Below are positions 52,401 to 64,000 of a stretch of DNA of 64,000 bases, one piece after another; positions within the stretch are counted from its first letter, which is position 1, and every line of letters begins with the position of its first letter. The notes below the pieces were generated by a model. That model did no database searches, had not been told where the DNA came from, and saw nothing but the letters and a program-made list of their open reading frames with translations. The position numbers and the translations under genes are program-made. This stretch comes from Amblyornis subalaris (Eukaryota; Chordata; Aves; Passeriformes; Ptilonorhynchidae): positions 124,001 to 188,000 of the forward strand of contig JACAXG010000304.1 in the NCBI GenBank assembly GCA_018881555.1, given 5' to 3'.

Positions 52401-53479
52401 TAGGAAAAAAGGAAGAATTGAAAAAGGTTTAACAAAAAACAACTGAAGGACTAGCATAGATGTAACTTACACTCTGGGTACAGAATGCTTTGTAGTGCCA
52501 TTCAAGAAACATGAGAAACACGTTTTGGAAAGCATTTCTGTGGCACTGCATTCCTCTGCTTTACCTGGGTGTGGCTGAGGGACCAAATGCCAAGCTAATA
52601 CAAAAATATTCCTTTTGTTTGCTTTTTATCAGAGCCCGAAGTACTTACATTTGTTTCCCTGTTAGGTTGCCCCCACCCTGTGTGGTAAATATCTATTCAG
52701 ATACTGTGTTACTGGGATTTTGTGTTCTTGAACTGAGTAAAATGGGAGACTTCTCTTTAATACTAACACTTGAAGTATAGTGGTAAACAAAATGGCAGTA
52801 CCAATGCTATTGCACATGTGAATTTTTTTTTGTTGTTGTTAAAATGTCCTCCAGTTGCAAATAATTGGCACTCAGCAGGAACTTTTGGAGTCTTGTCTCA
52901 TCTTTCTTTCCCACACTTTCAGTTTCTAGATTCTGCTGTACTTGGGTACTGATGACAAATTTAGAGAACTAAGGAAATCTATCTCCTTTTAATATCACTA
53001 TACCAATGAATTTAATTTTTCACACAAACTTTGTTGTGAGCTTATGGATTTAAACCAACCCAGATAAAATTATTTTTCAGTCTTTGTAGTTTATTCATAC
53101 AAATATGAAGCTAGACACTGTAATGATGTCACTGATGTGTAAAATTGCGAACTACAGCACTTTCTTGCATTAGTTGCCAGGTTCATTGCAAGCCATTTGC
53201 CTGTCACTCTCTTTAAACTATCCTGAATTTTATTACCAGTTCTCTCAGTCTCTTCTTATGACATCTTGAGTTTATTGCCAGGAACAGGAACACAAAGCCT
53301 TTCCAAATTTAAAATGCATCTCCAAAATTAGGTCTGCAGCATACAGGACTCACTGATTCAGCAGATATTAAAGGGCTTAGTGACACAAGAAAGCAAAAGT
53401 CTTGAAAACAGAGAGAAAACATTAAAGAAGTGGGAGGGTACTTAGCTCCATAGGCATTCCGTTCCATGGACTCATGCAC
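46431..53479. other. 3' flank of CHSY3, no gene recognised
   Basis: Mostly AT-rich intergenic sequence, with a GC-richer block at 48130-48830 (listed separately). The 115-codon frame at 51867-52214 has no recognised homology or coding character. No RNA gene or clear transposon was seen. Confidence 0.45.
48130..48830. other. GC-richer block of unknown nature
   Basis: About 700 bp stands out from the AT-rich flanks by higher GC and by several overlapping open frames on the + strand (60-101 codons) and one on the - strand (111 codons). None looks like a known protein, and no single frame stays open across the block. An unrecognised repeat, an old processed pseudogene or simply a local compositional change are all possible. 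Confidence 0.35.
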
Positions 53480-54665
53480 AATCACAGAGTGGCTGAGATG
53501 GGAAAAGACCTCTGAAGATCATAAAATCATAGAACAGTCTAGCTTGGATCGTCAACTAGATCAGAACCCCATCCAACCTGACCCTCAATGTTCCCAGGGA
53601 TGGGGCATCTCCCACCTCCCTGTGCAACCTCTTCCAGTAATTTACCAATCTCATTGTAGAAAAACCTTCTTATATCTAATATAAGTCAACTCTCTTATAG
53701 TTTAAAACTGTTATCCTTCATCCGATTGCAGCAGACCCGGTGAAAAAGTTTGTTCCCATCTTTCTTACAGGCCCCCTTGAGGTACTGAAAGGCTGCTGTA
53801 AGGTCTCCTTGGGGCCTTCTCCCAAGCAACCCCAACTCTCTTAGGCTATCTTCACAGAGGAGGTGCTCCAGCCCTCTGAACGTGTCTGGACCTCCTCCCA
53901 CTCCAACAGGTCAATGTCCTTCCTGTGCTGGGGACCCCAGAGCTGGATGCAGTGTTCCAGGTGGGTCTCACCAGAGTGGAGCAGAGGGGCAGAAGCCCCT
54001 CCCTCGCCCTGCTGGCCATGCTGTTTTGGATGCAGCCCAGAACACATTTGGCTTTCTGTGCTGTGAGTGCACATGGCTGGGTCATGTCCAGCCTCTCATC
54101 CATGCCCACCCCCCAGTCCTTCTCAGCAGGGCTGCTCTCGATCAGTGCATCCCCAGCCTGTGTTGGTACAGGGGTTGCTCCGACCCAGGTGCAGCACCTT
54201 GCACTTAGTCTTGTTAAACCTCATGAGATTCCCATGGGCCCACTTCTCAAGCTTGTCCAGGTCCCTCTGGATGGCATCCCACCCTTCAGGAGTGTCAACA
54301 GCACCACTCATCTTGGTGTCGTCTGCAGACTTGCTGAGGGTGCACTTGATCCCTTCATCAGTGTCATTAATGAAGATATTAAATAACACTGATCCCAGTG
54401 TGGACCCCTGAGGGACACCACTTGTCACTGATCTCCATCAGGAGACTGAGTCATTGACCACTACCCTCTGGATGCCACCATCCAACCGATTTCTCATCCA
54501 CTAAAACAGTCCACCCTTCAAATCCATCTCATTCCCATTTAGCACAAACGATTTTGTAGTGGGCCATGTAAAAGACTTTACAGAAGTCCAGGTAGATAAT
54601 ATCCATAGCTCTTCCCTTGTCCAGTGTTGGGAGTCACTCCATCCTAGAAGACCACTGAGTTGATC
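53480..54665 (-). mobile_element. CR1 LINE with reverse transcriptase remnant, reverse orientation
   Basis: A reverse-strand CR1 copy whose 3' end lies at the low-coordinate side ('ATCACAGAGTGGCTGAGATG' from 53481; a second tail-like 'AAATCATAGAACAG' near 53524). The best coding remnant is the - strand frame 54123-54428, which begins [20 protein letters not shown] and includes the [13 protein letters not shown] metal-binding (ADD) region and KCKVLHLG. These are diagnostic for non-LTR reverse transcriptase. Next comes the segment encoding '[20 protein letters not shown]' and the 3' region, with frameshifts between them. Upstream ORF2 sequence fades out near 54665. The element is dead. Confidence 0.94.
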
Positions 54666-57600
54666 AGGGAGGATGGCTCTCTTGAATCATCACCTCCCTC
54701 AAAGCTGGAGAGAAACCACTGCTTTCTCTTTGGCTTGGTAACCTGAATGTGTTTTCACATGTAATTTGTACAGCTGAAAACTCTGCTGGATTGAAAAACA
54801 TCTCTGGAGTGAATACAGGTGCAAAAAAATCTTCTGTCCAAGATCTTACTGTCCTGCAGCAGTAAGCAGGATACTCAATGATACAAATATGTCCTAGGGG
54901 CAAGACCCAGGCAGAAGAGATATGGAGCATCTCAGAGAAGCTGTTTTATTGATATTTCTAAGATAACTGCTGTGCTGCTGTTTTTAAGAAGTCAGTTACC
55001 TGCTGAGACTGAATTAAGACAGTAAGTTGACCACCAGCATGGCCAGAGTATCTGTTAAGTGTTGTGATACTTTTATTCATAAACTAAGCCATCGCATATT
55101 TGGGATTTGAAAACCTGGGATTGCAATCCAACTGCTATTAAATAGTGAATTCATTTGCTCCTTTCATGTGCTTTTATAATAACATCAGGTAATTAGACAA
55201 GAGACAAAACTTTGGCTGAACTTTGGCTCCTCCAAACCTAGTCTTAAGCACCAAGAGCAATAATAATTTCCTGATTACAAATGAAAATGTAGTAAGGCAA
55301 ATGTCACTGACACTGACATAAAATGTTCTGTATGTATTGCTATCTATTAGGATTATAGAAATAAGAGGATCTGTGTTTTGTCAATTCTTGAGGATTTTTT
55401 TAGGCAGTGACATTTCCTCCTGTGAAATGGAACAAATGGCTCCTTCAGTTACTGCTCTATATAATCTTCCTTTTTTGTCTACTCTGGGTCACTTAAACTG
55501 GCTGAATGGGGTGGTTAATAGTAGAGGCAACAAATATATGCCAAATTGGTGTCATTATAAGGCTGTCAAAACAGATCAGTAATGGTAAAAACTTTGGAAA
55601 GCAGCAAGTGACCAATTAAGTTATTGCTGGTGGCATTTGACAGGACAAGAAAAAACAGTTTTATGAAGCCATTATGGAATACCTGTAAGACTGAAACATC
55701 TGATAGAACTCAATATAAAAGTTCTCTGAGGTTTCCCATAACTAAAAAAACAACTGATCTTTTAATGGCAAGCTGTACACTCCAGATTACTGTAGCAATT
55801 TCAGAATCCACCCAATAGTATCAGTAATACAGATTGTGTTTTACATGTCTGTGGAATTAGAGAGATTTTCCCTGTCAACACTCTGGCATATTCACACCAT
55901 CTTTCTGTGTTCACTTACCAAATTTTGACATGAATCAGATCACATAAAGCTATAACTTAACTTCCAGTCTTTGACAGCGGCACTAAAAGAGGAGCATATA
56001 GCTAATATGATTCCTGCCCAACATGTGGCATCAGAGTGTGGCATAAAGTTTCTGCTACTTGACATAGGAGCCTAAATCGTATCACAGTAGTAGTAGTAAA
56101 GTCCTGATTATTTAGTATTTCCCATCTTGTCCTCCAACAAAACTTGATGTGAACCAGAGTTTCCTGTTCTTTCTCACACACCTTGAATGGATGAGATTTG
56201 TGGGATGTAAATAGATACAAAATTGTGGAACCACTTGCCTTTTCTAAAATTTCAATCAGTTTCTGAGAAACTGAAAAGCAATCCTCCAAAGCAGGATATG
56301 TTTATGTTATTTTGATACAGAAGCTCACCTGCATTGAAGAAGGACTCTATGAAAATTAAGTGATCCGGAAAGTTCTTTCTGCTGTAAGACGGGATTCATA
56401 AATCAGACGGATAAGATAGACTGCGGTAGGCTATAATCTACATAAACCATACTTTTGTGATACAATTAAAAAAAGCCCCAAACTTTTAGGAAGAATTTTT
56501 GTGCACTGTCATTCAGCCACATGAGTAAATCACAGTGGCCTCTTCATCTGCCCTCACTTTGAGAGTAAGACAGGCAGAATTTATATTATTTCATGGGCCA
56601 TTTATAGATGAACCCATCTTTACAGAAGGCTTAAATGGAGGATTTTTAAGATGTTCTGCAGGAAGTTTCTTTATTAAAATGGAATTCTGCAGGAAAGCGG
56701 AATAAAGGATGAACGTCATTTGGATGACATTATTTGGGTAATTAAAGCTATACTAGAGATCATTTGAAACTCCTAAATTGCCTCAGAAGCTTTGCAGTAT
56801 CTTTGGTATTGTGGCGTGGGTAAGATCAACTTTTGAAAAAGTGGTGTAAAAATCATCATCTAGCAGAAATCAGACTATGAATACAAAGGACTTGGCTTAC
56901 TGGACATAGTTACACTGAAAGCTTAAAAAAATTTAAAGCAAATTTTCTTATGTGCTCTTATGAGTTCTCTATAAAGATTCAGCCCTAGTAAGGGGGTGGT
57001 GATTGCTGAGGTTACAAAAGGCTGCTCCCAGCTTCAGGAGAAGGGGTAGGTTGCTTGAACTGAACAGGTTTGCAGGCAGCAGGATTTCTGCAGCTGTTGT
57101 GAGAGAAGGCCTGTGAACTATCCACTCAGGCAAGCTTTGTTACTGGGACTACAATCCACATCTGAAAGGTTTGGAGAAGAAGGCAAGATTGACAGTGCCT
57201 GCATCTGTAGAGCATGAGAACAGGAACAATGGTTGCTAACGTGCTGCAGTGGGGCTGTGAGAGGTGGTTAGGGCATATCTTCACTTTTTCTGAATGGGAT
57301 GGAGCTAGCAAAACCCTATGAAGACACTGACAAAAGAATTTCTATGCTAGTGTCACACAGCTGATGAGTAAACACTGCAGCTACGCTATAGCTGCTCCAA
57401 TTTATGCCAGAACTTGCTGGGTCACAGGAGATTACCTGACAGTCACTTCTTATGCTTTTGATACCCCACAGGCAACTATGCCACTACATTTGCAAATAGA
57501 CGAATTATGCTTCCAAGCCTAGCAAGACATACAGGAGATCTTCAGGAAACACAGGGTAACAGAGAGAAATAACTGCTGTGAAGAATTTGGGTGTCTACCT

Positions 57601-59911
57601 AGAGAAGAGAAGGATTATTTGATATGGCCAAATGTCACACAAAGAAAAGATGGAAAAGCATAATGACGGTGTGCACAGGTGCCCGCCTCCATGGGGTCAA
57701 TGCCCAGACCCCCTGCATGCCATGGTTACATAGATAAGAGTTAAAAATCAGGAGAAATTTACTCCTTACCCTGCAAAAGAGATTATCAACTTCTTAATGA
57801 GAAAGGGTGATGATACAAACATCACTGAAGCTAGGGAACAGTTTGAGGAAGCCCATGCTGTCAGAGTTGAAATGGCTCAGAGCACCTTTCTGGCAGAAGC
57901 TAGTGCAAAACTTTTCCAGTCACAGGAGTTTTTTTGAACAAATGTCAAAGGAATCAAACATGGCTTGCTGTGTCAACTAGTATATTTTTGATCATAGGAA
58001 CAATCAGTTTGCAGCTCCAAGTTTAATCAAAGCAATGCAATTTGACAACCTGCTAAAACCTACGAGATCAAGATGCCTTTCTAGAAGTAGGATGCCATTA
58101 AGTATCGTCACCACCATCACCACTGACCGTTCAGAAATCCTCTCAGTTTCAGCAATATCAGCATCAATTAACAGTAATGGTTTATGGAGGGTACCTGTCT
58201 GGCTTGAGTAATCTTTGACTGATTGTAGTACATGCTCCACTTTGTATAATGCAGTTTCCTAAAGTTTTATCAAAGAGATTGTAACTCATATGAAGCACAC
58301 ATTTTTGTGAAAGGAAATTATATTTCATGTGTGGGGGAATATTTGAGAATGCCCTTGTTTTTGACTTGAGAAGCTTAATGAATTCAGTGGAAGCCATGCT
58401 CTGAGTCAGTTAGGAAGACAGCCATTAGAAACCTAGGCAAATCCAAAACAGACTGTGCATTATTTTTTTAAATTATGTACTTTTAGTAAGCAAAAGTTAG
58501 GAACTCAGCACCATGCTAGCCACCCATCTTCTGTATTCTCTAATGTGAATACTTTGAAGCTGAGCTCATACACATCACCCCCATACACATAACACCTCTT
58601 TCATCATCAGCGTAAGTTACCACTGCCAAACTCTGTTGTTACATTTTTAAACAAGCATCTTATACAATTGTCTGAGTGGATTCTGCTTGCCATTGCTGAC
58701 TAATAGATCTTCCTTTTTTTTCCCTTTCTCTCTTATTTGACACATAGGTAGTAGGTGTCTGAGATCCATTCTACTTCTGGGCCTGTGTTTGCACCATGTG
58801 CAATGGGCTGCCAAGTCTGTTTGTGGACTTCAATGGACTCTAGTAACACAGTGTGATTTTTACCTTATATTGTATTTGTGTTTCACCCTCTAATACAATT
58901 AAATACTAATTTAGGATCTCATGAGGCCAGGTTTGCAGAGAGAATGCTTTTATCTATAATACGATAGCATCCAATCTCTTGCAAGTCTTGGAAACGTTAA
59001 TTGTAGAAATATGAACATTAGCAAAATTTCTGTTATAGAAACTTCCAATCGTTTCGTTTTACATAAAAATACTTCAGTAGGTGGAAATACTAAAAAACAA
59101 AAAGAAAATGACTGAACAACTATGTATACATTTGTAGAGAAATACATAATTTCCTGCCATGCAATTCACAATAAGATGAATGAGATCTGCAGTTAAGTCC
59201 CCTTGTAATTTGGCATTCAACTGAATGGTTCTGGATTTAGAAGTTTATAACTGACCATTCAGTAGAAAAATATGTATATTCCAGGAAACTGTTCTCTGTG
59301 TCTTCTTACAGAGGCTTTTCCCTACCACTGTCTAGATCTCCCACTTTAGGCATCCCTCTTTAGCGCAATTAATTTTGTCATATAAAAACTTTGCACACTT
59401 ATGTCTTTCATGACTTCTGCCTGAAATAGAAGGGAGAGAAACAGTGCCAGCAAAGGGAATTTGTCTTCATGGATCAGTTAAAAAAATAAACAAATGAACA
59501 AAACAAACCAAACAAAAAAACCCCAAAGAAATAAAAATGCAGAAATACAGTTTTCCTATGGGGATCATGTTTAGTTAGGGTCACTCTGCATTTGAACTTA
59601 CTTGTTCTGAAGCTGTCAACTGGAAGTTATCCTCAGAATGATATTTTTGTTTGTAACTCTGTTCAGCATTTTGCTTTTGTCCTGTGGGAGTTAGCCAAGT
59701 GTGCTGCCCCTGGTCCGTCTCTGTTATACAGCTACAGCTATTCCTGCAGGCCACTCAGGCTGACAAGCAGGCACGGACATCTGATACCTATTCAGGCAGC
59801 AGAGAACTGTCCAGGAAGCTGAACTGAAGCCACAACCCAGTCCAGATAAAATGTAATGATATCTACTTTGTTCTCCTTTCCCTCCACACATGCTGGTTCT
59901 TGGTGCGTTAT
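54666..59911. other. 3' flank of CHSY3, no gene recognised
   Basis: AT-rich intergenic sequence. Low-complexity A-rich sequence lies at about 59480-59540. A 46-codon frame at 57797-57937 reads protein-like but is too short to call. No repeat was recognised. Confidence 0.45.
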
Positions 59912-59976
59912 ACACAAGGCTAAGAGTTGGACTCAATAGTCCTTGTGGGTCCTTTCCAACTCAGTGTATTCTGTGC
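59912..59976 (+). mobile_element. CR1 3'-end scrap
   Basis: 'AGAGTTGGACTCAATAGTCC', 'TTGTGGGTCCTTTCCAACTC' and then 'AGTGTATTCTGTG' form the last 60 or so bases of a CR1-type 3' end. Only this extreme tail is present, consistent with severe 5' truncation at insertion. Confidence 0.8.
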
Positions 59977-62900
59977 TGGGCATTTACATTTCTTTAACTC
60001 TTATCAAAGTCTCATCTCCTGTAATAACAACAAAAGTGGGATCTATGATGCATACCTAATCGTCTGTGTGGTGGGTTATTTTTGTCCTGCATTAACTCCA
60101 TTTGCAACTGCTGGAGTCATCGCCTTCAATTCAATAGGATGAAAGCATGAAAAAGGGAGTCTGCATGTGTTTATCAAAGACCATAGAACAAAATTGCAGA
60201 AATTAAGAGCCACTCATGAAAGAACCAAGTATAAAACTGATGACAGACTAATGCAGAAAGGCATATTGAAAGCATTTCCGTAATTTGAGAAGACCTGACA
60301 ACAGTGTCAAAAGAAGAAAGGGAAGGTGAAGCTTGTTAAGGAGCACAGCTCCCTGCTCATTTGAAAGTCCCAACTTTGTCTTATCTCCCACATGTTTTCC
60401 ATGCTCTGTAAAGGGAAGAAACTGCACCTGTGATGCAGCATAGCATGTAGTTTTGAGCCTGTATGCAACCACAAACTCTGGTGGGTTTCCATTATGAAAA
60501 TTGATGGATAGAGTGTTCATCTTTCATCACATGAATCAGTAACTTCCCCCTAGCTTTCTCACTACTCTTGGACTGGTTTCTGAAGCCAGTAAAAATGTAG
60601 TTGCTTTTGATTCCTGTTACTTTTAACAGAACAAAGGCATAAATTCTCTCACCATTTTAGCACTGAAGTTAACTGTTCATTGAGCAGTACCTGACTGCAT
60701 AAAAATAAGAAAACTTTTTTCTTGTAACTCATTTATTTTCTTCAAAAAGTCTCTGTCTCTGTCGAGAGATGTGTATTCTTTGACCCTAAAAGAAACATTT
60801 TATTATGGGAGGATTATATCTGAAAGCTAAACCTTTAGTTTTGAGAGTTGAATCAGGTGTCTAGACCAGGTGAAGCAGAACTAATTTCTAGTGAAGTCAG
60901 TAGTCTTCAATGTTTATTTTACATTTGATTCTCACACAGCTTACACCCTGTGGCTTTAGTGCATCTCTTAGCTCTTGGAAGACATTCAAGCCCTCTCCCA
61001 GAACTCCGTGCAAACAAGACTTATACATGCAGTCATTCTCCTTCCACCCTCACCTCCCAGTGATTGGAGGGAGCCATGTGGCAGTCTGAGAGGGTTCCTC
61101 GTGATGACCAGCTCAGATTGTGATGTGTGTGAGGAAAAGCAGACACTGCAGGGCTGCGCTTTCCTCCGAGCTGGCAGCAGCAGTGGTGTCCTCTGCTCTA
61201 TCCTGCATGACTTGATGCTTTACAGCCTTCCTTTCCACATTAATTTAAAGCAGTAGTAAAGGCTATCCAAAAGTGTGTAGAAATAAAAATCTGTAACATT
61301 CTCTAATTTTATCTTTAGATTTTCTCTTACTTGTTAGAATAACTCAGGGGTTTACCTGAAATCATGCTAGATTCAGCTGGAGCCTTGATATCAAGGTGGG
61401 AATCTTGATGGATGTTCTTTGATTTTATTATAAATTTTTATTCCCCCCTTCCCCAGATAAATCTGTCATAAAATCAATTTTTTATTTCTAAGCCGTCAAA
61501 GAACATATTATGTGTATTTTAAGTGCACCCTTGACATTCCTTTGATTGTTTCAATGGGTCGTATTTTACAAGCTTTTACTTCTCCACATAAAGCATTGCT
61601 GGTTGCTATTTTGGAAATAAAGCATTTTAATAACTGCTGAGATAAGCAGGAGTTTATTTATAGCAGAAGATAATTGCTATCTACTTTCCAAATCACATTG
61701 CTCAGTTCCACCTGCAAAACTAATCTGGGCAATACTTTCACTTCATATTTACAATCTTTCTCAGAGTTCAAATCACGATCAGTTTGTCTGAGATTCCCAT
61801 TTGTATTTAAATATTTTCTATGGGAAGAATGTACATATGTTTAAATATTTTCTCTACAAGTGAGATATACCAAGTAATGTTGGTTTTTTTTTTCCTCTGG
61901 AGAAAAGGGCAAATGTAAACAAAAGTGTTTAATTTTAACACCAGAATTTTCAGAGTTCCTATAGTAGTTAGTGCTGACATTTTTAGTCTTTGCATATTCC
62001 CCTTCAATGTTACAGCCTCTGTATTTACAAGAAGTGAGGTCTGAAAAGAAATGTAGTTACAGACTCTCAGTGTCATTTGGCTGGCAGCGCCTGATAGCAT
62101 TTGGTATACTTACAAGACAGGCCCTTGGAAGAGCAAGGGTGGAGGGGACACCTTCAGCAAACTTTTTGTGTGACCACTTTGTAGCCACTTCTGAATTTAT
62201 TTGTTCTTGACCTACACGATAATGCTGTAACATATTTTGCTTACAAAGTGAACAGAAATTGCCATACTGAGGCAGGCATGTAGTATTTCCAGTATGGCAC
62301 CATGATTGACCTTCTTAACTAGAGGGTTCAAAAGTTCTTGTAGTGGGAACTATGGAAAAAATAGAGATGTAATTGTCATTTGAAAATTCAGGAAGTCCTC
62401 ACAAATCCTTACAGTCTAAAAATTTGAAAGTTACCTTTTTTTCCATTTTAGAAATCTAAATGTAATTATAATTATGTAATATAGAGCCTTTCAATATGCA
62501 GTTTTCTACTTAATAAGAACACAAGAACATGTGTCAAGAGCATTCATTTGCAAATCAGATTGATATATCCCTGCTCTCTCCTACTTTGACAGGAAGGCTG
62601 TAAAGAAGCTGGAGCAATTGTTCTGTCATGGAGCAATGTATTTGACAGTCAACACACACAAGAGGGTCAGGGAAAAATGCAGCATTTCCACACAAAGGAT
62701 AAAAACATATAGCTTAAAGTGGGGAGTACAAAGGATGACAGAAACATGTGCTTCCAGAGTTGCCCATGTTGCTAGGATCCACAGTCCATCTCCGTTTTAA
62801 GAAAAATAGCTTGGAGAGATTCAGCCACTCATCAGCACACTTCTTTTTGTGACTAGAGTAACATTCATGGGCCAGCTCTCTCACTTTTCACTGTGTTACA

Positions 62901-63194
62901 CTGCCATAATGCTAGAATTCCTGGAGATAAAACACAACGAAAAATACTTTTGGTCTGGCCTACATGCAATACATTCTTACTGAATTGAGTGGTGGTCACA
63001 TTTCTGAACAACATTGGGTTAATTCTTATGATATTAAAATATCTAGATAATGTGAGTCAAAATTCATACTCATTCTTTTAATACTTGAAACCCTAGCTTA
63101 AGTAATTCTGGGGAAAAATAAACAGACTTAAAAATTAGATAAATCAGCACATTACATTTGTTATATTGTTATATTTGCTATATTTATTGACAAT
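59977..63194. other. 3' flank, no gene recognised
   Basis: AT-rich intergenic sequence with a small GC-richer patch at about 61000-61240, which holds a 93-codon frame without recognised homology. No repeat or RNA gene was seen. Confidence 0.45.
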
Positions 63195-63362
63195 TCCATT
63201 AACAAAAATCCCAACCAACAAAAAAAACCACAAACAAAAACCCCCAAACAACAACAAATAAAGCCCTCACCAAACCAACACCTCCTTAAAAAATGAACAA
63301 AAAAAAACCCACCAAAAAAACCCACCAAAACCCAACCACCCAAAAACCACAAAAAACCCCCA
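63195..63362. repeat. A/C-only low-complexity tract
   Basis: About 165 bp composed almost only of A and C on the + strand, with irregular CCAAAAACC-type runs. It gives a spurious 72-codon Phe/Gly/Trp-rich frame on the - strand. The order is irregular and not a clean tandem repeat. Confidence 0.9.
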
Positions 63363-64000
63363 GCACTTACAAAGCACACCTCTGGTCAAATTACTTATAA
63401 GAATTACTTATAAAAATTGGTGAAGGGCAGATCTCAAAAGGATTACTAGTTTATGTGAAGTTTAGATTCTTATCAAGGATCTTTGGTTGGGAAATTGGTC
63501 AGAAAGTCTCCCCAAGAACCGAGTTTATCCAGAAAGACTTAAAATTTCTGGGCAGGAAATATTATGGCATCATGATGTGATGCTGTATTTAATGACTTCA
63601 TTTCTCTGAAATCAGGTATATGAAAATGGATATAATTCACACAGATTGAAAGAAATTATTTTGAACCACCACTAGAAAATGAAGATTATTCATTGCAAAA
63701 ATCATCTGCAATCAGAATATCCTGTAACCACATCCTATATCACCAGCTGAGAAGATCCTAAATTAATTTCATCACTAATATTCATCTATAGACTGATAAA
63801 AATTGGCTAACAAAAGGATGCAACTTCCCAAATGTGTTCGTATTGTTTCAAACAACTTACATTCCTATCGCTGATTCAAGGAAAATTAAACATGACTGTA
63901 GAAACCACAGATGAACACCCATTTCTTTATCAGTGAACTCAGTTTACTCAAGAGGAATGCATGTTCATTCTTCTGCATTGAGAAAAAAGTATGTGATCCT
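63363..64000. other. 3' flank, no gene recognised
   Basis: AT-rich sequence to the end of the window. I see nothing in it. Confidence 0.5.

Noticed and set aside
57797..57937. 46-codon frame reading TEAREQFEEAHAVRVEMAQS and onward
   Set aside because: Protein-like but short and isolated, with flanking frames broken at once. No homology recognised.
63161..63379. 72-codon - strand frame rich in Gly, Phe and Trp
   Set aside because: Translation of the A/C-only low-complexity tract.

Overview
This is vertebrate, almost certainly avian, nuclear DNA. It is AT-rich and gene-poor, with one large intron-interrupted gene. It carries several truncated CR1 LINEs, whose 3' ends show the bird-type 'ATTCTATGATTCT' tail, and at least one long-terminal-repeat block of a kind dispersed in bird genomes. 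There is no bacterial, plasmid or CRISPR content, and I recognised no tRNA or rRNA gene.

The only intact gene segment is the large 3' terminal exon of CHSY3 (chondroitin sulfate synthase 3) on the + strand at 43627-45192, with its splice acceptor just upstream and a 3' UTR downstream. Everything before the acceptor (1-43626) is read as the long intron preceding that last exon. Everything after about 46350 is 3' flanking or intergenic DNA. Human CHSY3 lies in a region that corresponds to the bird Z chromosome, so a Z-linked (or W gametolog) origin is likely, but the sequence does not prove it.

Layout: 1-4110, AT-rich intron with a palindromic TG/TA/CA microsatellite near 1111. 4111-4776 (perhaps to 4960), a decayed reading frame of unidentified origin. 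4960-16865, unremarkable intron with a 17-bp tandem repeat near 13017. 16865-17925, a minus-strand LTR-type repeat. 23501-24058, CR1 (+). 26850-28034, CR1 (+) with an internal deletion, then 28249-28698, CR1 (-), tail to tail. 35957-37320, a second LTR-like or otherwise foreign block. 39500-40105, CR1 (+). 43587-45192, branch point, acceptor and CHSY3 last exon. 45193 to about 46350, 3' UTR with poly(A) signals and a GU-rich microsatellite. 48130-48830, a GC-richer block without identity. 53480-54665, CR1 (-) keeping part of the reverse transcriptase. 59912-59976, a CR1 3'-end scrap. 63195-63362, an A/C-only low-complexity tract.

I found no novel multi-gene system. The best leads for a second look are the decayed ORF at 4111-4776, a 22-bp exact repeat shared by 19098 and 23120, and the tail-to-tail CR1 pair inside the intron.
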